Origin: Sipunculus nudus
Taxonomy: Eukaryota > Annelida > Sipuncula > Golfingiida > Sipunculidae
Length of the DNA stretch: 64,000 bases
Assembly: GCA_026874595.1 (NCBI GenBank)
Contig: CM049306.1
Span: forward strand, 32,752,019 to 32,816,018
Direction: 5' to 3'
A program made the position numbers and the translations under genes. Below are positions 1 through 14,125 of the stretch, one piece after another. The notes beneath the pieces were generated by a model that worked only from the letters and a program-made list of their open reading frames with translations, was not told the origin of the DNA and did no database searches. Within the stretch, counting starts at the first letter, position 1; every line of letters begins with the position of its first letter.

Positions 1-86
1 TAACAGCTATCACTGAGATACGACCTGAGCCAGACAGGAGATCTATCATGCGAACAAAACAGCAGAAAAAGATCAATGGTATCAAA

Positions 87-240
87 CAGGGGCGGATTTA
101 GAGGGCGCGAAGGTGGGTCTATTTTTTTTACCGAAATATCTCGAATAAGGAATAATATACACTAAGCAAAAGCGGCGCCAGATTCTGTGTCTCGCAGGGG
201 CGGATTAAAAGGGGATCACGGGTGGCGCCCCCTCTTTATC
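87..240 (+). mobile_element. Two hAT-type element ends (fragments)
   Basis: CAGGGGCGGATT occurs at 87 and again at 195, each followed by a GGCGC-rich stretch. A CAGGGGCGG start is typical of hAT-superfamily terminal inverted repeats. A possible opposite end (CCGCCCCTA) lies near 530, but no 8-bp target duplication could be matched, so these are called only as fragments. Confidence 0.4.
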
Positions 241-364
241 ACCATAACAATATATGAGAAATATAATAATATAGGCTTACTACTAAAAAACGGCTCCACA
301 TCCTACGTCTTCTGCATGCCGAATTTATGCATATAAAGTCTGCTTATTATTCCCGACAAATTTG

Positions 365-690
365 TCTACTTGTGCCAGGGGTTGATCCCCTCCCCTCGTC
401 GAACCTTTTTCGATTCGTTTCCTCCGTATGCATTGCGAGAGTTACGTATAAAATCTTCTAGAACTTCGGATACAGTTGTTTATCTGCACCAGGGTGTTGA
501 GCTCCAAACCCTCTCTAAGATCATCCATCCGCCCCTATCTCACACCATTTTGTTTCCTCAGGCTACATACCAGAGTTTTGGATAAGGTGAACCAGCTCTC
601 CGTGCACACGTTTTTGTGTACCAGGGTGTTGCCTTGTGGGTCCTCCCCCTTTTGTATAGGATCCTGTATCCGCTCCAAACACATGCAGCA
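365..690 (+). repeat. Degenerate ~120-bp tandem repeat, about three units
   Basis: A motif close to TGYACCAGGGTGTTG recurs near 370, 486 and 616. Each copy is followed by a CTCC/CCCCTCC-rich segment. Similarity between units is weak and judged by eye. Short open frames across it look like by-products of the repeat, not a gene. Confidence 0.35.
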
Positions 691-759
691 CTTTGTTCTA
701 GTAAGACAAGCATCATTACTACCTGATTAACCATTGAACAAAATATATCACTGACGGAC

Positions 760-2166
760 ACTTAGATAGAAAAAACAAACTAAAGAACTATAAGGAAAAG
801 AATGATGTATGGATTACGAAGATACCATAATAGTTACCATAAGTAAAAAAAAGACACTTAGAAAGGATTTTACACCCTACCCACTGTTAAAAAGACACCA
901 GGAACAAGTTGCTAACAATTGAATAGCAGTGTATGTTGCATAAATAAACTTGAAAATGTATGTCTTGAGAAGAAGAAAAAACACAGATATACTATATCGA
1001 TGCAGAATGCTCTTAACTAGATTGCTCAGAATCGGACTCAAAAGAGTACGACTCTAATGGTTAGGGTTTTATGTGCTTTACATTTGGCAGCCTATAATTA
1101 ACAGGTTTTCTTGATACACCAGCGGCGTAGGTACAAATGTTGTGAAGAGCATATGTAGTCCGTTAAAATATGTTCGACAAGAATTTTTTCAAGGCACGTT
1201 ACATTAACATTTATGTTTTGCAAGGAATTCATGGAATAATAATATTTTGTAAGCATACGCATGTGAAATGTAAACAGAGGATCTTTCCTTGAAATGTAAC
1301 AAATTAATATTTTAAAGTTTGACAGTTGAGTAAACTGGAGGAGGTTCGTTTTCAGAAGAAAGGATCTCTGGCAGAAGGATGGAGAGCTAAAATTGAATGG
1401 AATGCAGACGTGGGCGTGGAATAATGATTTGAAAGGACAGAGGCAAGCGCTTTAATTCTCAGTTGTATCAGGAAAATATATTTCACTATGAAGTTTGAAA
1501 GTAGCAAATTTTTATCTGATTCTTGCATTTCATCTGATGCTACAGACTGTCATCATCAAAGGACCTCAAATAAAGGATGTTGATCTAAATAATGTGAGTC
1601 ATTTTACGGCCCGTCTAATTAGTTAATGTCATCACGTACTTCCCGATTGGTCTCAGTCATTTTACAAAGGAGCAAATCAACAGACAAATAAAACCGCGTA
1701 TTATCAAAGGTTATCTTCGCAAGCAGAAGTGAATTATCAAGTCTGATTACATTTTGGAAAAACACGAAAGGAAATGGAAAGTTTTCGGTAGAAAGTAAAC
1801 TTTACTACGACAATAATGATTGCTCCCAAAGAATTTAAAACCCGCCGCTGTAAAGTAATGTAATTCAAGGTGTGCTGATACAGAACGTGCCCTGCTCCAG
1901 TTAAAACTGTATGTATTCCAATGAAGTCTTGGTTTCGGTAAGTTGGAATCAAGACTTTTTATGACAGAAACGTTGTAAAAAAGCACAGTATCAAATATAC
2001 GACGTTTCCTGGGAACATACAATCAATTCAGAATTTACATTAGCTATAAAATTTAATCAGATGTTTTATATACTAGGTAACGTATTCTTGTTTTAAGGTC
2101 CACAACTGTTTTAACATCCATTTATTCATATTTTCATTTTTTATAATGTAGACGAAAGGAAGGAGA
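760..2166. other. Unassigned AT-rich sequence
   Basis: No gene, RNA or clear repeat structure is seen. A CAGCGGCGTAGGTAC near 1119 resembles the hAT-type terminus found intact at 29961 and may be a fragment of that family. Open frames of 71-91 codons here lack recognisable motifs. Confidence 0.5.
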
Positions 2167-2290
2167 TAGGGCTTTCCGATATTATCGATTTATCGATAAA
2201 TCGCGAAACGGTGATTCACATATTGCGTATCACGATAGTATTCAAATATCAGTATTTTTCGATATTTTCTTAACGTGCCTAAAAATGAAT
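2167..2290 (+). mobile_element. hAT-like end fragment rich in TATCGAT
   Basis: The sequence starts TAGGGCTTTCCGATATTATC and continues with TATCGATAAATCG motifs. It resembles the termini of the complete elements at 4887-5886 and 24608-25586. No matching right end or target duplication was found, so it is probably a truncated relative. The stretch from 2290 to 3170 holds nothing I recognise. Confidence 0.4.
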
Positions 2291-3169
2291 TTTACGTAGT
2301 AAAAATCATTTTTCTGGTACAAATTTATACATCTAAATGGATTGGAATTATTAATAGGCTTTAAGTGAATGCTCCTACCTGGTCTTTAGACGTTCAGTTG
2401 GAAATATTTAAGTGGGCCTGATATGCCATAGGTCATCGGTCCGGCCCGGAAATTATGCATGTCGGCTCGAAGACTTATTGGTATACGAGAAATATTTTCA
2501 AACAGCAAAGAGAAAGAAGTAGTGAACACGGTCATAATAATTAATCATTTATTAATATTCTATTCTCACATCTGATGACACCTACAGGAAGATCAACTGT
2601 CAACAATATTATTAATTAAGAACGGTATAGCTTTAAGATGTGGTACATGGCTTGTGCACACCAATTATACCTCTCTGTGCTATATAACTCAGTCCAGAAT
2701 AATCCGAGTTCTTTCACCATTAAGAAATATTGCCATATTTCGTTTTTAAATAAACTGGTCTGCATTTTTTTATATTTAACATAATGAAGAATTTATAATA
2801 ATAATATAACTAGAATACGGGAAGTCGACAAGCGACTATGGTATGGGTATTCGCCGAAATCACAGGGGAATGGGTAAAGTTAGGCATAGCCATGACAACA
2901 TGACACTCAGGCCTTGGGAAATAAACTGATAGGGCCTGGAGTCATGATGGCAGTCACAACAGAACGCCCATTGTAAGGGTCGGATCAAACTGTTTACTGT
3001 CTGGTATTATTTGGCATCACAGGCTTATATGGTCGTATTATATGTGCTTATTATAGAAGAAAAAGGGTTGTTACACAAAAATTATTACATTAATTACCTC
3101 CTTTCGTCACCAATTCACGTAAAGCGGTACTTCTCGTTCGAAACTGAAGTGTCATGACGGGGTCGTGTA

Positions 3170-3400
3170 TGTAAACTTGGAAGTCCGAAGCCCGAAGCCG
3201 GAAACCAAGGAATTGTTTTATGAATAATGCAGTTTAAAGCATAAACAAAATGCTAACGCTTCAATACCGTTTTGCTTTTTCCCGATAGAATAAGATCTTT
3301 ACTATCATTCTGTGAACAATTATAGTTATTCATTCTTTGATCTGAAAGTTATGGACGATTTTGTGGTCGGAAGCCATCTTGGAAGTCACTCAGAAGTGCT
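3170..3400 (-). repeat. Dispersed ~220-bp repeat, copy 1
   Basis: This stretch aligns in inverted orientation with 8775-9005. Shared landmarks are GGAAGTCCGAAG, the following CCGGAA/TCGGAAGC, an AAAATGCTA and a GATAGAATAA-type block in the same order. Identity is moderate by eye. Family is unknown; in the other copy the sequence TTCCGAGTTTTACACA occurs at both ends as a direct repeat. Confidence 0.5.
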
Positions 3401-4878
3401 GGGATGTGTTTCAAATATGTATTACTCGGAAGTCACAGAGACGCACTGGTTATAACTTGTGGTCAGTTAAGAGCCACAGCCCAAATGCAGTTTCATTATA
3501 ATTATAGTTGCATGCATATATTTGAATTGCTTATGCATGATTCTGCTTTTAATGAGTGTATAATACAATACATGATACAAAATAGGAAAACTATGTTCTC
3601 AAATTTTTGTTTTGTAAATTGAATATAAATGTATACAGATATGTGGGTGTATTTTAACGTAATATATTTCACTAAATCTAGAGCCATGTTTTTATTAAAG
3701 ATGTTTATATTTACATGGGCAGGGCATGGGAGGGGATGATTTTAATTCTTAAAACATACAATGTAAAGAGGACATTTTGAGGCACCTTAAACAAAAGATA
3801 ATGAGGATTTTCTGTTCCGCTACTATTCTCCTACATGTTTTTGAAAAATGTATTCAACCTTTAGGTTGTTGGGTTTTAATATTTATAATTCTACAAAATT
3901 ACGGTATAAACTGGAAAATCCAAATATCCAATAGTTTGTAACATGTTAATGTTAATGATGAAATACACGTCTATACATTTATAACTTGCAAAATGTCACC
4001 TTTTAAATGTAGTACTCGTGAAATATTTGATATGTTTAAGTCTTATAACAATCTTTGCATGTTACCGACTTTTGTGATTTGTGAGCGCACAGGCTCGGAC
4101 AGCAGAGCACAGTGCGTGAGTCTAAGTATCAGCCGAGGAGCCGTGTTATGACCGAGAAAAGTGACATGTGATAACGGAAAGACTCCATCTCTCAATATAC
4201 TAGTATATTTTTGGATGCTCTCTAAGTGGAGTAAAAATCACAGACTTGTTCATTAATATCGCCAACTTATGAACTGGAAAGTAATAAATTTAATAATGTA
4301 ATTCCTAGGGAATAAAAAGGTAATCTGAAAATAAATGAAAATTGATTACGAATAAATGGGAAAAGAACTCGATACGTCTGAACGGGATTGCGCACCCTAT
4401 GGGTGCACCACTGAATAATAAATATGGTATAATTAAGCCTAATATGGCATTAAAAATACAGTTATAAATTACGATGTCATTCAATATAAAAACAATAATA
4501 TTTTTTCCATACGTTGAACATGCAAATATGAAAATTCAATATATCCAAGTAGGACATCGCTAGAATAAACATACATGTATCACACAAAACTTAAACGAAA
4601 TGTCTTTCAATATGTTAGAAATCTACGATATTTAAAAAAATGTTAAAATATATCTTAGAAAAGGGATGCAACAGTCCAGATAATATATAAAACACTAATA
4701 CATGTGTGATTATAAAATCTGATCGATTTGTAAATTAAGCAAATAATTTTTTTTTTAACTCAAATAAATTATTGTTCAAGTTTTTAACACTTCCTACAAA
4801 CTTTTTCAATCTTGTATCTATATTCTAATAATTTCACTCCTGATGTTTCAACATAACATTTCAACTTCAAATAAATGG
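3400..4878. other. Unassigned AT-rich sequence
   Basis: Nothing recognisable as a gene or repeat. Base composition is uniform and AT-rich, with a slightly higher-GC patch near 4080-4150. It ends at the 8-bp target duplication of the next element. Confidence 0.5.
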
Positions 4879-4886
4879 ATATTTAA

Positions 4887-5255
4887 TAGGGCTGTATCAA
4901 TATATCGATATATCGATATATCGATACGAATCGATACACGGCGTCGATACGATAACCGAAATGCTTTGCATGCTGTATTGGCCGTATCGATTGATTGCTA
5001 AAGAATAGGGATATAACTCTTACTTTAATATAACCATGAAGATTTATAAATCTAAATGCACTGTGTATTTGTTGCTTTGGCTTTTAAGACCTGTCAATAG
5101 ATGTATATACGCATGCACGTCAGTACTTCCATAACAAACAGGTACATGCGAGCGATGAAAAAAGAATGATACTGACGTTCCTCTTTATTAATGAAATTGA
5201 TATTTACATCACATATTGTTATTAGGAATAAGGTACATTCACGTATATTTCCTCT

Positions 5256-5320
<65 letters not shown>

Positions 5321-5886
5321 TTCTATGACCTCAGCAGGGCACTTTTTCGCTTATGATAAATCATTTTATCTCTATTTTTTATTTACGTAGCCGGTCAAAG
5401 GTTACTCGGAACTCCCGCGTTCGACAATAGATGTAAAATAAATGGTTAATGCCTCGGGACAATCCTGTACAAACATGAGAGTGACTAATGGGATTCATAT
5501 TCACAGAACAAAACAGTGTAAATACATGACATAAAAAATACAGCAATATGAACCTCCCCACCAAATGCAATGAAATAGTGTTTGTGCATATTGGGGGGGG
5601 GGATGAAAACGGCTTTTTGTTAGTCTTGATAAGATAGATTTTGATAATTAAAATCAACTGGTCTGTTTATTTATTTAACATCAAGCTTAAGCTGCTAAAG
5701 AGCATAGCATACTAAATACGTGGTATGTTAAAATAAAGAAAAAACATATAAAAACAAGAAACAAAACTTTTATCTAGAAATGATATACAAAGAAAAATGA
5801 AACGTATTGTCAATACGTATCGGCATCGAATTAACTGTATCGCAATACGTATGGTATCGGAAGAGGTGGACCGATACACAGCCCTA
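4887..5886 (+). mobile_element. Complete 1,000-bp non-autonomous hAT-like element
   Basis: The element begins TAGGGCTGTATC and ends GATACACAGCCCTA. It is bounded by a perfect 8-bp direct repeat, ATATTTAA, at 4879-4886 and 5887-5894. An 8-bp duplication with YARNG-type termini (TAGGG) is the hAT signature. The left end is a run of TATCGATA motifs. Inside are a (TA)n tract (5259-5317) and a run of ten G (5593-5602). A near-identical copy in opposite orientation lies at 24608-25586. No transposase frame is visible, so it must have been mobilised in trans. Confidence 0.88.
5259..5317. repeat. (TA)n microsatellite inside the hAT element
   Basis: About 59 bp of pure TA. The second hAT copy carries a TA tract at the equivalent place (25172-25222), so the tract was present when the element was mobilised. 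Confidence 0.95.
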
Positions 5887-5894
5887 ATATTTAA

Positions 5895-7117
5895 AAATAT
5901 TTTAAAGTATATTTGCAACTGATTTCACTCTCAAGGGTTATAATATATTCATGATAAGGGCATCTAAACAGAATGTGCTCCCTTCAACTTCGGATTACTG
6001 TACGATTACAACGATCTCGATAAAAATTCCAATTTTGGAGATCGTTGAATGTAAACTCTTTGATAAATAACCATATAGAATCTTTATCGACACGTATGAC
6101 ATTTGGGACTTCAAGTTAAATTCTGTCTAGAGGTGAGCTGGTGTCTTAAAGATGCTACGGGGTATTGGCATTTTTATTGAACTTGTTGCTTATCTAAAAT
6201 TCATACCTTGAAATTCCACATAAAAATGATGACACCATGCAATAATGGAACCAAACCGTTTTGATAAATAAAGTTAGATATTTACCGCTAAGATAAATAT
6301 TTAAATTACAAATATAAATTATTCCTATTCTACTTTTGCTGTATAGTCATTTTTTATCTTTATATGATCCATCTGAATATTCCGTGCATACTCATTATTT
6401 TTATGTGAGTCTTATATTTTAATCCCCAGAAACAAAATTAACAGATAGGATGCCTTTCCTTAGGCCTGGTAATCACCGGTCTATAGTCGGAATTCTCGAT
6501 ACAGTAGTACCGTGCGCTTTCGGACCCCCTTCCCTTCGGACTTAATAGTTGCTGGTATCAGTTTCTATTATTAAACAGACTTTTTTTAAATCTATAACAT
6601 TTGCTCTTTTCTCATTTATTTTTAAACATTTACTGAACTTTTCTTGTTATGCCAAATGTTTTGTTTAATGTTTTATTGATTTCTTGTTGATTTTTTTCAA
6701 TTGACGTATTTTACAATATATCTATAAAAAATATTGATGTTTGTGCCCTGCGGTTTTGCAAATTTTCAGAACATTAATTTGATGAGTATTGTACCTAACA
6801 GCATACAAATTTTGATTAAATATTGAATCGTTCTGCAAAAAAAGAAACTATTGTTTTTATATTATCAAAAAATTTACAATCGGCATCATATCTATTTACA
6901 CATGCATTGTGTATTTCTCTCTGTCAAGGTATTGTTAATGTTTTTTTGTTTTCTTTTTAAATTTGCAGGATACGTCTGATGAAATCATTATCAAACAAAT
7001 TATTGTAAAGCATCATGTATATTATGCCATTTTGGCAAAATTTCAAAACATGAATTAAAACAGGTTCCATTCACAGCAGGAACATATAGGGGAAAATATC
7101 ACATTTTGATTTTATAT

Positions 7118-7124
<7 letters not shown>
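5895..7124. other. Unassigned AT-rich sequence
   Basis: No gene or repeat structure recognised. Only short AT-rich open frames with no motifs are present. Confidence 0.5.

Positions 7125-7174
<50 letters not shown>
7125..7174. repeat. (TA)n microsatellite, left flank of TIR element
   Basis: A TA tract ends four bases before the TIR element at 7179. Open frames of alternating Tyr and Ile here are artefacts of the repeat. Confidence 0.95.
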
Positions 7175-8271
<1,097 letters not shown>

Positions 8272-8774
8272 CAATATGTGCAACCTAACCATGAAATGTA
8301 AAATATAAATTGGCATAAAAAGTATTACATTATAGATAAGAGCTTCAGAGGATTCATTATCCTGATGAAATATTTTGGTCAATGGAAGAGGAAAATAAAT
8401 ATTTTATTCATAACAACCTTGTAAAAATATTTACTTGACTTTTTGAGGTTCTGTCAAATTTTCTTTTTATGTCTCTATGATATTAATAGGGTAATTTTTA
8501 TAGGGACACATTTGTAATGTGAATAAAATATTATCAAAACCTTTAATTTTTTTCAGGTTTCCACCATCATAAAATACGGTAACAGCGTAAAATATTTATG
8601 AGTTAATATAATCTTGTTTTACAAAATGAAATAAAATATCAATATAATATATTATAAAAAACAGCGTCATGAATGTTACAAAACAGATTGATTTTATGAA
8701 AAACATGTCATATTGAAGAAATTGAAAATGCTTGACACGTTGCTCACGATATGATGACCAGTGCGTTGGCCATT

Positions 8775-9005
8775 ACTGGCTTCCGAGTTTTACACAATTG
8801 GACTATAACCGAGAATTTCCGAGCCAAAAATAGTCTATTACTTCGGATTGATAACCTTGATACATAATGATAGAATAGACCTTATTCTATAAATAAAAAT
8901 AAAATGGTACTTTCCATTGATGTAGTAGCATTTTAATTATGCTTCGATCATTGCTTTATTTAAAAAAATCCTTGCTTCCGACTTCGGACTTCCGAGTTTT
9001 ACACA
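8775..9005 (+). repeat. Dispersed ~220-bp repeat, copy 2
   Basis: Inverted partner of 3170-3400. TTCCGAGTTTTACACA occurs at 8783 and again near 8990, bracketing the repeat. Confidence 0.5.
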
Positions 9006-9439
9006 TAGCCGTCTGGGAATCCCCTACCGGATGTTATGATTCTCCCACTGAAGCCGTGTAGACGAGTTTTTTCGAGTGAAACCAACCTCGGTATTAAAAA
9101 CTGCTGCACGAATACACGTAAGTCAACCGTGGAAGTAATAATTATTATTTTCCCCAACAGAATAACGTCACTTTTTGTCTTAACTCTGGAAAATGACAGT
9201 TCTAGAAGTAGATGGAAATTAAAAGGTAATGTCAGAAATGTCGTGCACATCTGCACATACTAGAATTGATGCGAACCCAATAGCTTGTACTGTCACCCCA
9301 TCGTTCTTCAGTTCATCTAAAATCGACGTTTGGGGTGACAGGCTGTCGCTAAGTTAGGCATAGATAGAGTGGTAAGGGGAAATATAGTGGGATCTGTCGC
9401 ATATATTAGCATAAATGTATGCTACGAAAACATGATAGT

Positions 9440-10290
9440 AGGTGGCGCCACCTGTCAATTGAACGAAAAAGTTATCCAAGATGTATACACATGCAACATT
9501 TCAGGTGGATAAGTCAAATCACTGCTGAGATATCAGTGATTTCATCCTAGACAGATGAACAGATGGGCACCACGCAAAAACGGTTGTAAGTTTAGCCACA
9601 ACATTTGTAAAAGCTGTGTAGCTATGTAAGATCTATACTCATGCAAAATTTCAGCCTGATGCGTCAAAACAGTCCTGAGATATTAGCATGGATGACTGCA
9701 ACGTAAACGTGTTTATAAGTTGCATCACCTACAATTCTACTTAACATCCATCAAAGATGTATACACATGCAAAATTTCAGATGGACAGTCAAACAACTGC
9801 CGAAATATGAGTGATTTTAATTAAAGGCGGACGAATAGATGGACGCTGTGCAAACATGGCTGCAGGTGGCGCCAACATTTTATGTGCAATAAAGAACTAT
9901 ATAAGATCGATACACATGCAAAATTGCAGGCCGATACGTCAAACCAGTCTTGACATATTAGCATGGGTGTTTGCGGCGTAAACAAAATTGTAGGTGGCGC
10001 TACCTGTCATATAAAGGAGAAACCTATCCATGATGTCTATATGTACAAAATATCCGGCGAATATGTCCAACAACTGCAGAGATATGAGTTATTTTCAACC
10101 CATGCCACACAGACAAATAAACAGTATGAAAAATTGTTGTAGACACAAGTTTTGTTTAGGATATAAGGCTATCAAGGACCTATTAACGTGCAAAATTTCA
10201 GCCCGATTTGTCAAACGAGTCCCAAGATATTTTGGTTTATGTGTGAAAACAGACGCACAGATGGACGCTGTGCTTAGAGTAAAAGTCATA
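9440..10290 (+). repeat. Dimeric satellite-like tandem repeat, ~275-bp period, three dimers
   Basis: A diagnostic ATGCAAAATTTCAG-like word occurs at about 9491, 9641, 9767, 9916, 10041 and 10188. Spacings are 150, 126, 149, 125 and about 147 bp, an ABABAB pattern. GTAGGTGGCGCCACCTGTCA-type and GATGGACGCTGTGC-type words recur with the same dimeric period. Copies are diverged by eye. A 107-codon open frame at 10030-10353 runs through the array and has no recognisable domain. Confidence 0.8.
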
Positions 10291-10454
10291 GGTCAACCAA
10301 AAATGAGGGCGAAGCAGTTCACATGTGACCCTATCGTAATTCTGAGTTTCTAAAATTCCGTCCAGTGGTTACGAAGAAGTTCTCCGGAAACCTAAGTGGC
10401 GGCGGCGTCCAGCTGAAAACATAGTATCCACAAAAATCTGCTTAAGCGGATAAA

Positions 10455-10510
<56 letters not shown>

Positions 10511-10590
10511 CAATAATAATGATAATAAAAATAATGTTAATTATAATTATGATAATAATAATAATAATTATAAAAAAAATTATAATAACA
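10455..10590. repeat. (TAA)n microsatellite, imperfect towards the right
   Basis: Pure TAA/ATA triplets from about 10455 to 10507 decay into AT-rich triplets to about 10590. The poly-Ile open frame on the minus strand is a by-product. Confidence 0.95.
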
Positions 10591-10599
10591 AGTGACCCA

Positions 10600-13203
10600 T
10601 GGTTCATGACGCTAACCTGAATAGGAAGACATTCACAAAAGGAATTTTATCTTCTGAGTCCCAAATTTTGTAGGTAGTATCTCCATTCAACTGTAGCAAT
10701 TAAAGTTCCTCAACATCAAGAAGAAGAACAAGTTTCATGGTAATATGTACAACCATTCCCATGATCTCCGGCTCTCGGCCTGGATAAAAATCCTGTCCTA
10801 TCACGATATGGTAGGAAATTGGGCTGTAAGGATACATTACTTGACGACACGATATGTATCGTGATACTTTGCTCACGTTTCGATATGCGGTACTATACGT
10901 ATATGGTAAATTATAATTTTGATTTCAAGTAATTTTTTTTCCCTTATATATAGAAATGTAAACAAGTTTACTTTAAAAATATCAAAGTCATTTTTAATTC
11001 GATTTCCAAACGATTACCCAATCAGACGGCATTCGACTCGTGTCTTACCAAGGACGTTTGGTTTAAACAATATTTTTATTGCAAAACAAAGCAATGAGGA
11101 TTGGAAAACAGGGCACAGCCCTATATCAATTCCTCTCCTCCTCGTCTACCAAGGACGTTTCACCTTAGATACCTTGTATGAGGTAATATTTTGAAATGTC
11201 AGGCTTCGCGTTCAATAGGATAATCTAATATCGTCGATGTATCGATACAGGAATATATGACGGTACTGATACGGTATTTGACTTTGTATCGCGACGTATT
11301 TGTACACCTGTGGATCGTTAAGGCGCTATAGTAGAGAACAGATTTCCGTTGGTGTTGCTCTAAGCCTCAAATAAACTTCGAGAGCCTTATATGGCTACTA
11401 GGGTTGTATTTTCATCCGATAGCAGAGAAAGGCTACTAGAATGAATAAGCCCGAAAGACCAGGAATGCAAACTGTAAAGTCGGATGAGACTGGCATCTTC
11501 GGTGATATCAGACTATAAACCCCACCTTTAAATCTGTCTTAACCAACCAAGTTAAGAGCCAATTTACAAAACAACCAACACCACAATGAGGAACATTGAA
11601 GAACGTAAAATATAAGCAAATGTAGCTCTTAATATGAAACATTAGTGCTTTATTGTCTTCATAAATTTAGTTCTGCAGCATATTTCGACGACTCGTGAGG
11701 CTAATTATGTATCTGCTTCTGAACGCTAGGTTAAATCTCTAATTAGCCATCCGGCATTTAATTACATAACACATGGATAGGACGTTATCGCTAAGATGCA
11801 GCACTACAATCTTGGAAACATTGCAAGTTTATCTGCTTTACTGAAACCCTTCTGATAAAGTTTATTAAAAATAAGAAAGATTTGTGGAAAATGGAGAAAC
11901 ATCGGTAACCGGTAAGCGGCAGTCTGTCGAAGTCTTTATGACCAGCACAGGCTTGCGTTGGTCTCAAGAACAAAAAAAGACACAAGAATTAAGAGCGTGA
12001 ACAGAAATACGATGCTGCAGTGCAACGAGAGCAATTAATGTTAAGCGCAAACTAACCATCTTTTACTGTGACAGAACTTCTGGCATGTCACATTAACAGA
12101 CGTTGGCGAATATTTTGATGGATAAAATAATTCCTTCTGTTTTAAATAATTATCTTCACAGAAATAAGTTTGAGAAGAATTTAGGTCTAACTGGTTCCAT
12201 GAACCAGTTCATGAAACCTGGTTAATTGGTTTTATTTGTTCGTTTTAATCACCGTTAAATAGAAACCGTTTCGAGCATAGATAACATCCAATATATTAAC
12301 TTCATTTTAGAGCTCTGAGGAAAAAAATGATCATGTAAATAGCTGCTTATGTAAATACATGATCACTGGGGCCATGCATGCTTGGGACATAACGATGCAA
12401 AATAAAAAAAAAACAGACCAAGTAATTGTAATGTCGAAACTGTTCCAATTAACACCAGATGCGATGTTGTTACCACAAGCCTGGTCCATACAGATGGAGG
12501 CCAAGCAAAACATTGTGTTAACTTTCTTAATTTAATTTTTAACAGTTAAATTTATGCAGGAAGGACACATGATGCTTCACTTCTTAAAACGTTGATTCTA
12601 AATCTTTGAACCCATTTGAGGATTTGGGCGTGGTCCAAAAAGGGGTTTTCCGCTTAAAACTATGCTAATATACGTACATCTCCACCAAATTCTTTAAGCA
12701 GATAGATTCTCACCTGGACGTTGTCCACTACGTACTTTCATGTCGCATCCCGTGTCCTAATCCTACCTTGACAGGTTAATTTCTCAAAACTGCGCATGAG
12801 GGCTGCCATATTTTGCGTACACACTAAAACCCGGATATCACAGGTCGCATGTCGAAATTATGGTTTTTATTTAACACTATTCACTGACGATAGGATTTCT
12901 TTTATTAGGTCAAGGTAGAGAACAGCCTTACTCAAGCTTTAAGGCTGATTCCCTAGAAAGAAGACTGTTACTTAAACAATATGAGGGTAATTCTTCCAGA
13001 AACAAATGTTGGCGTTCCCAAGAATGATATACACTGTATAATTGCCAAATGGATAGACAACTGTCATGTGACGTTGTTGAAGGTTTGTAAGGGTAACATT
13101 CTCCAGCTTATCATTAAAATCTAGTGTTGTTTAAAGGGATCATTATTTTTTTTAATTAAAATATTAAAATTTAATTATTGAAAAAAAATAAACTGATGTT
13201 CAC
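10600..13203. other. Unassigned sequence with decayed hAT-like fragments
   Basis: GGGCTGTAAGGATAC near 10830 and TGTATCGATACAGG near 11237 look like remnants of the TATCGAT-rich hAT-like family. CTACCAAGGACGTTT recurs about 100 bp apart near 11045 and 11148. A stretch near 12790-12860 (GGGCTGCCATATT, CCGGATATC) resembles 28390-28450, a weak dispersed repeat. No gene is recognised. Confidence 0.4.
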
Positions 13204-13270
13204 TAGGGCTGAGTATCGCCCACGAATGAATTATTGCAATATATTACGATATTTAATAGTGTGTTTCTAG
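13204..13270 (+). mobile_element. hAT-like end fragment
   Basis: TAGGGCTGAGTATCGCC followed by ATTACGATA motifs matches the terminus class of the complete hAT-like elements in this window. No right end was located. A nearby TTAAAGGGATCATT (13131) resembles the TTAA-type element end at 58621. Confidence 0.4.
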
Positions 13271-14125
13271 GCTTTTGTTCTGTTCACTGGTGCAATATTC
13301 CCGCCAATATTTGTAATTTCACCATCTACATTTACAATCCTTCTGGTCTTTTATCAAGGATATACAAAGAAACTTGACAGTGTTAGCTTTTTTTAGGATA
13401 ACCCATTTTAAAGTAAAAGGAATGGGAGTTTCAATCAACAAAATTACTTTTCCCCAGAACAAGTGGAAAGTTTTGTGGTAACAAATTGCTTACAAGTTTT
13501 TCATTAGTTCCAAGAAATTAATGAACATACCAAAAGGATCTGTAAACAGATTGTAAAGCCTTATGTAAAACTAAACTGTTAAATATTAACAATGTTAAAC
13601 TAAAACTGACAAAGTTTTCGGGTTAATGTTCATTTCAGTGACAATTTTCACTTCGTAAATCATTTTAATATCATCAGAAATCAATAATTCCTATGTTTTC
13701 TCTCACAAAATATACCAACATTAAATACACTCCTAAAATGTCACATTTTATGCTGTAGTGTTTTCACATGACAGGTTACTCAATGCTATTTGTAGCAATA
13801 AATAAGAAACCATTTCTCGGTATAAACACTGAAGAATTGCTAACTTTTGGATATGCAGAAAATAGTTTTCTTACAGACTGATTATGACTTAATATTTGAA
13901 TGTAAAAGTACCGATAAAAGACAATAAATGCATGGTTAGATAGTTTGAATGAAAAATTTGTAAAAAAAAAACAAGCTATGAAATAACGTAAATAAACTGT
14001 GACTCTAATTTATATCTTATATCAACAAAATTTCCTTGTTTCCCTTAACGCAAAGTTGTATTATTTTGTTTCATACCAAACTGCGTTTACAAGTAGACGT
14101 TTGCTTGAATGAGAGGACTGCCTAT
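13271..14125. other. Unassigned AT-rich sequence
   Basis: No gene, RNA or repeat recognised. Confidence 0.5.

Noticed and set aside
9440-10290. CRISPR-like array
   Set aside because: Repeats are diverged, contiguous, dimeric and 125-150 bp long in a eukaryotic setting; there are no short identical repeats with unique spacers.
10392-10607. 71-codon poly-Ile frame resembling a membrane segment
   Set aside because: It is the (TAA)n tract read on the minus strand.
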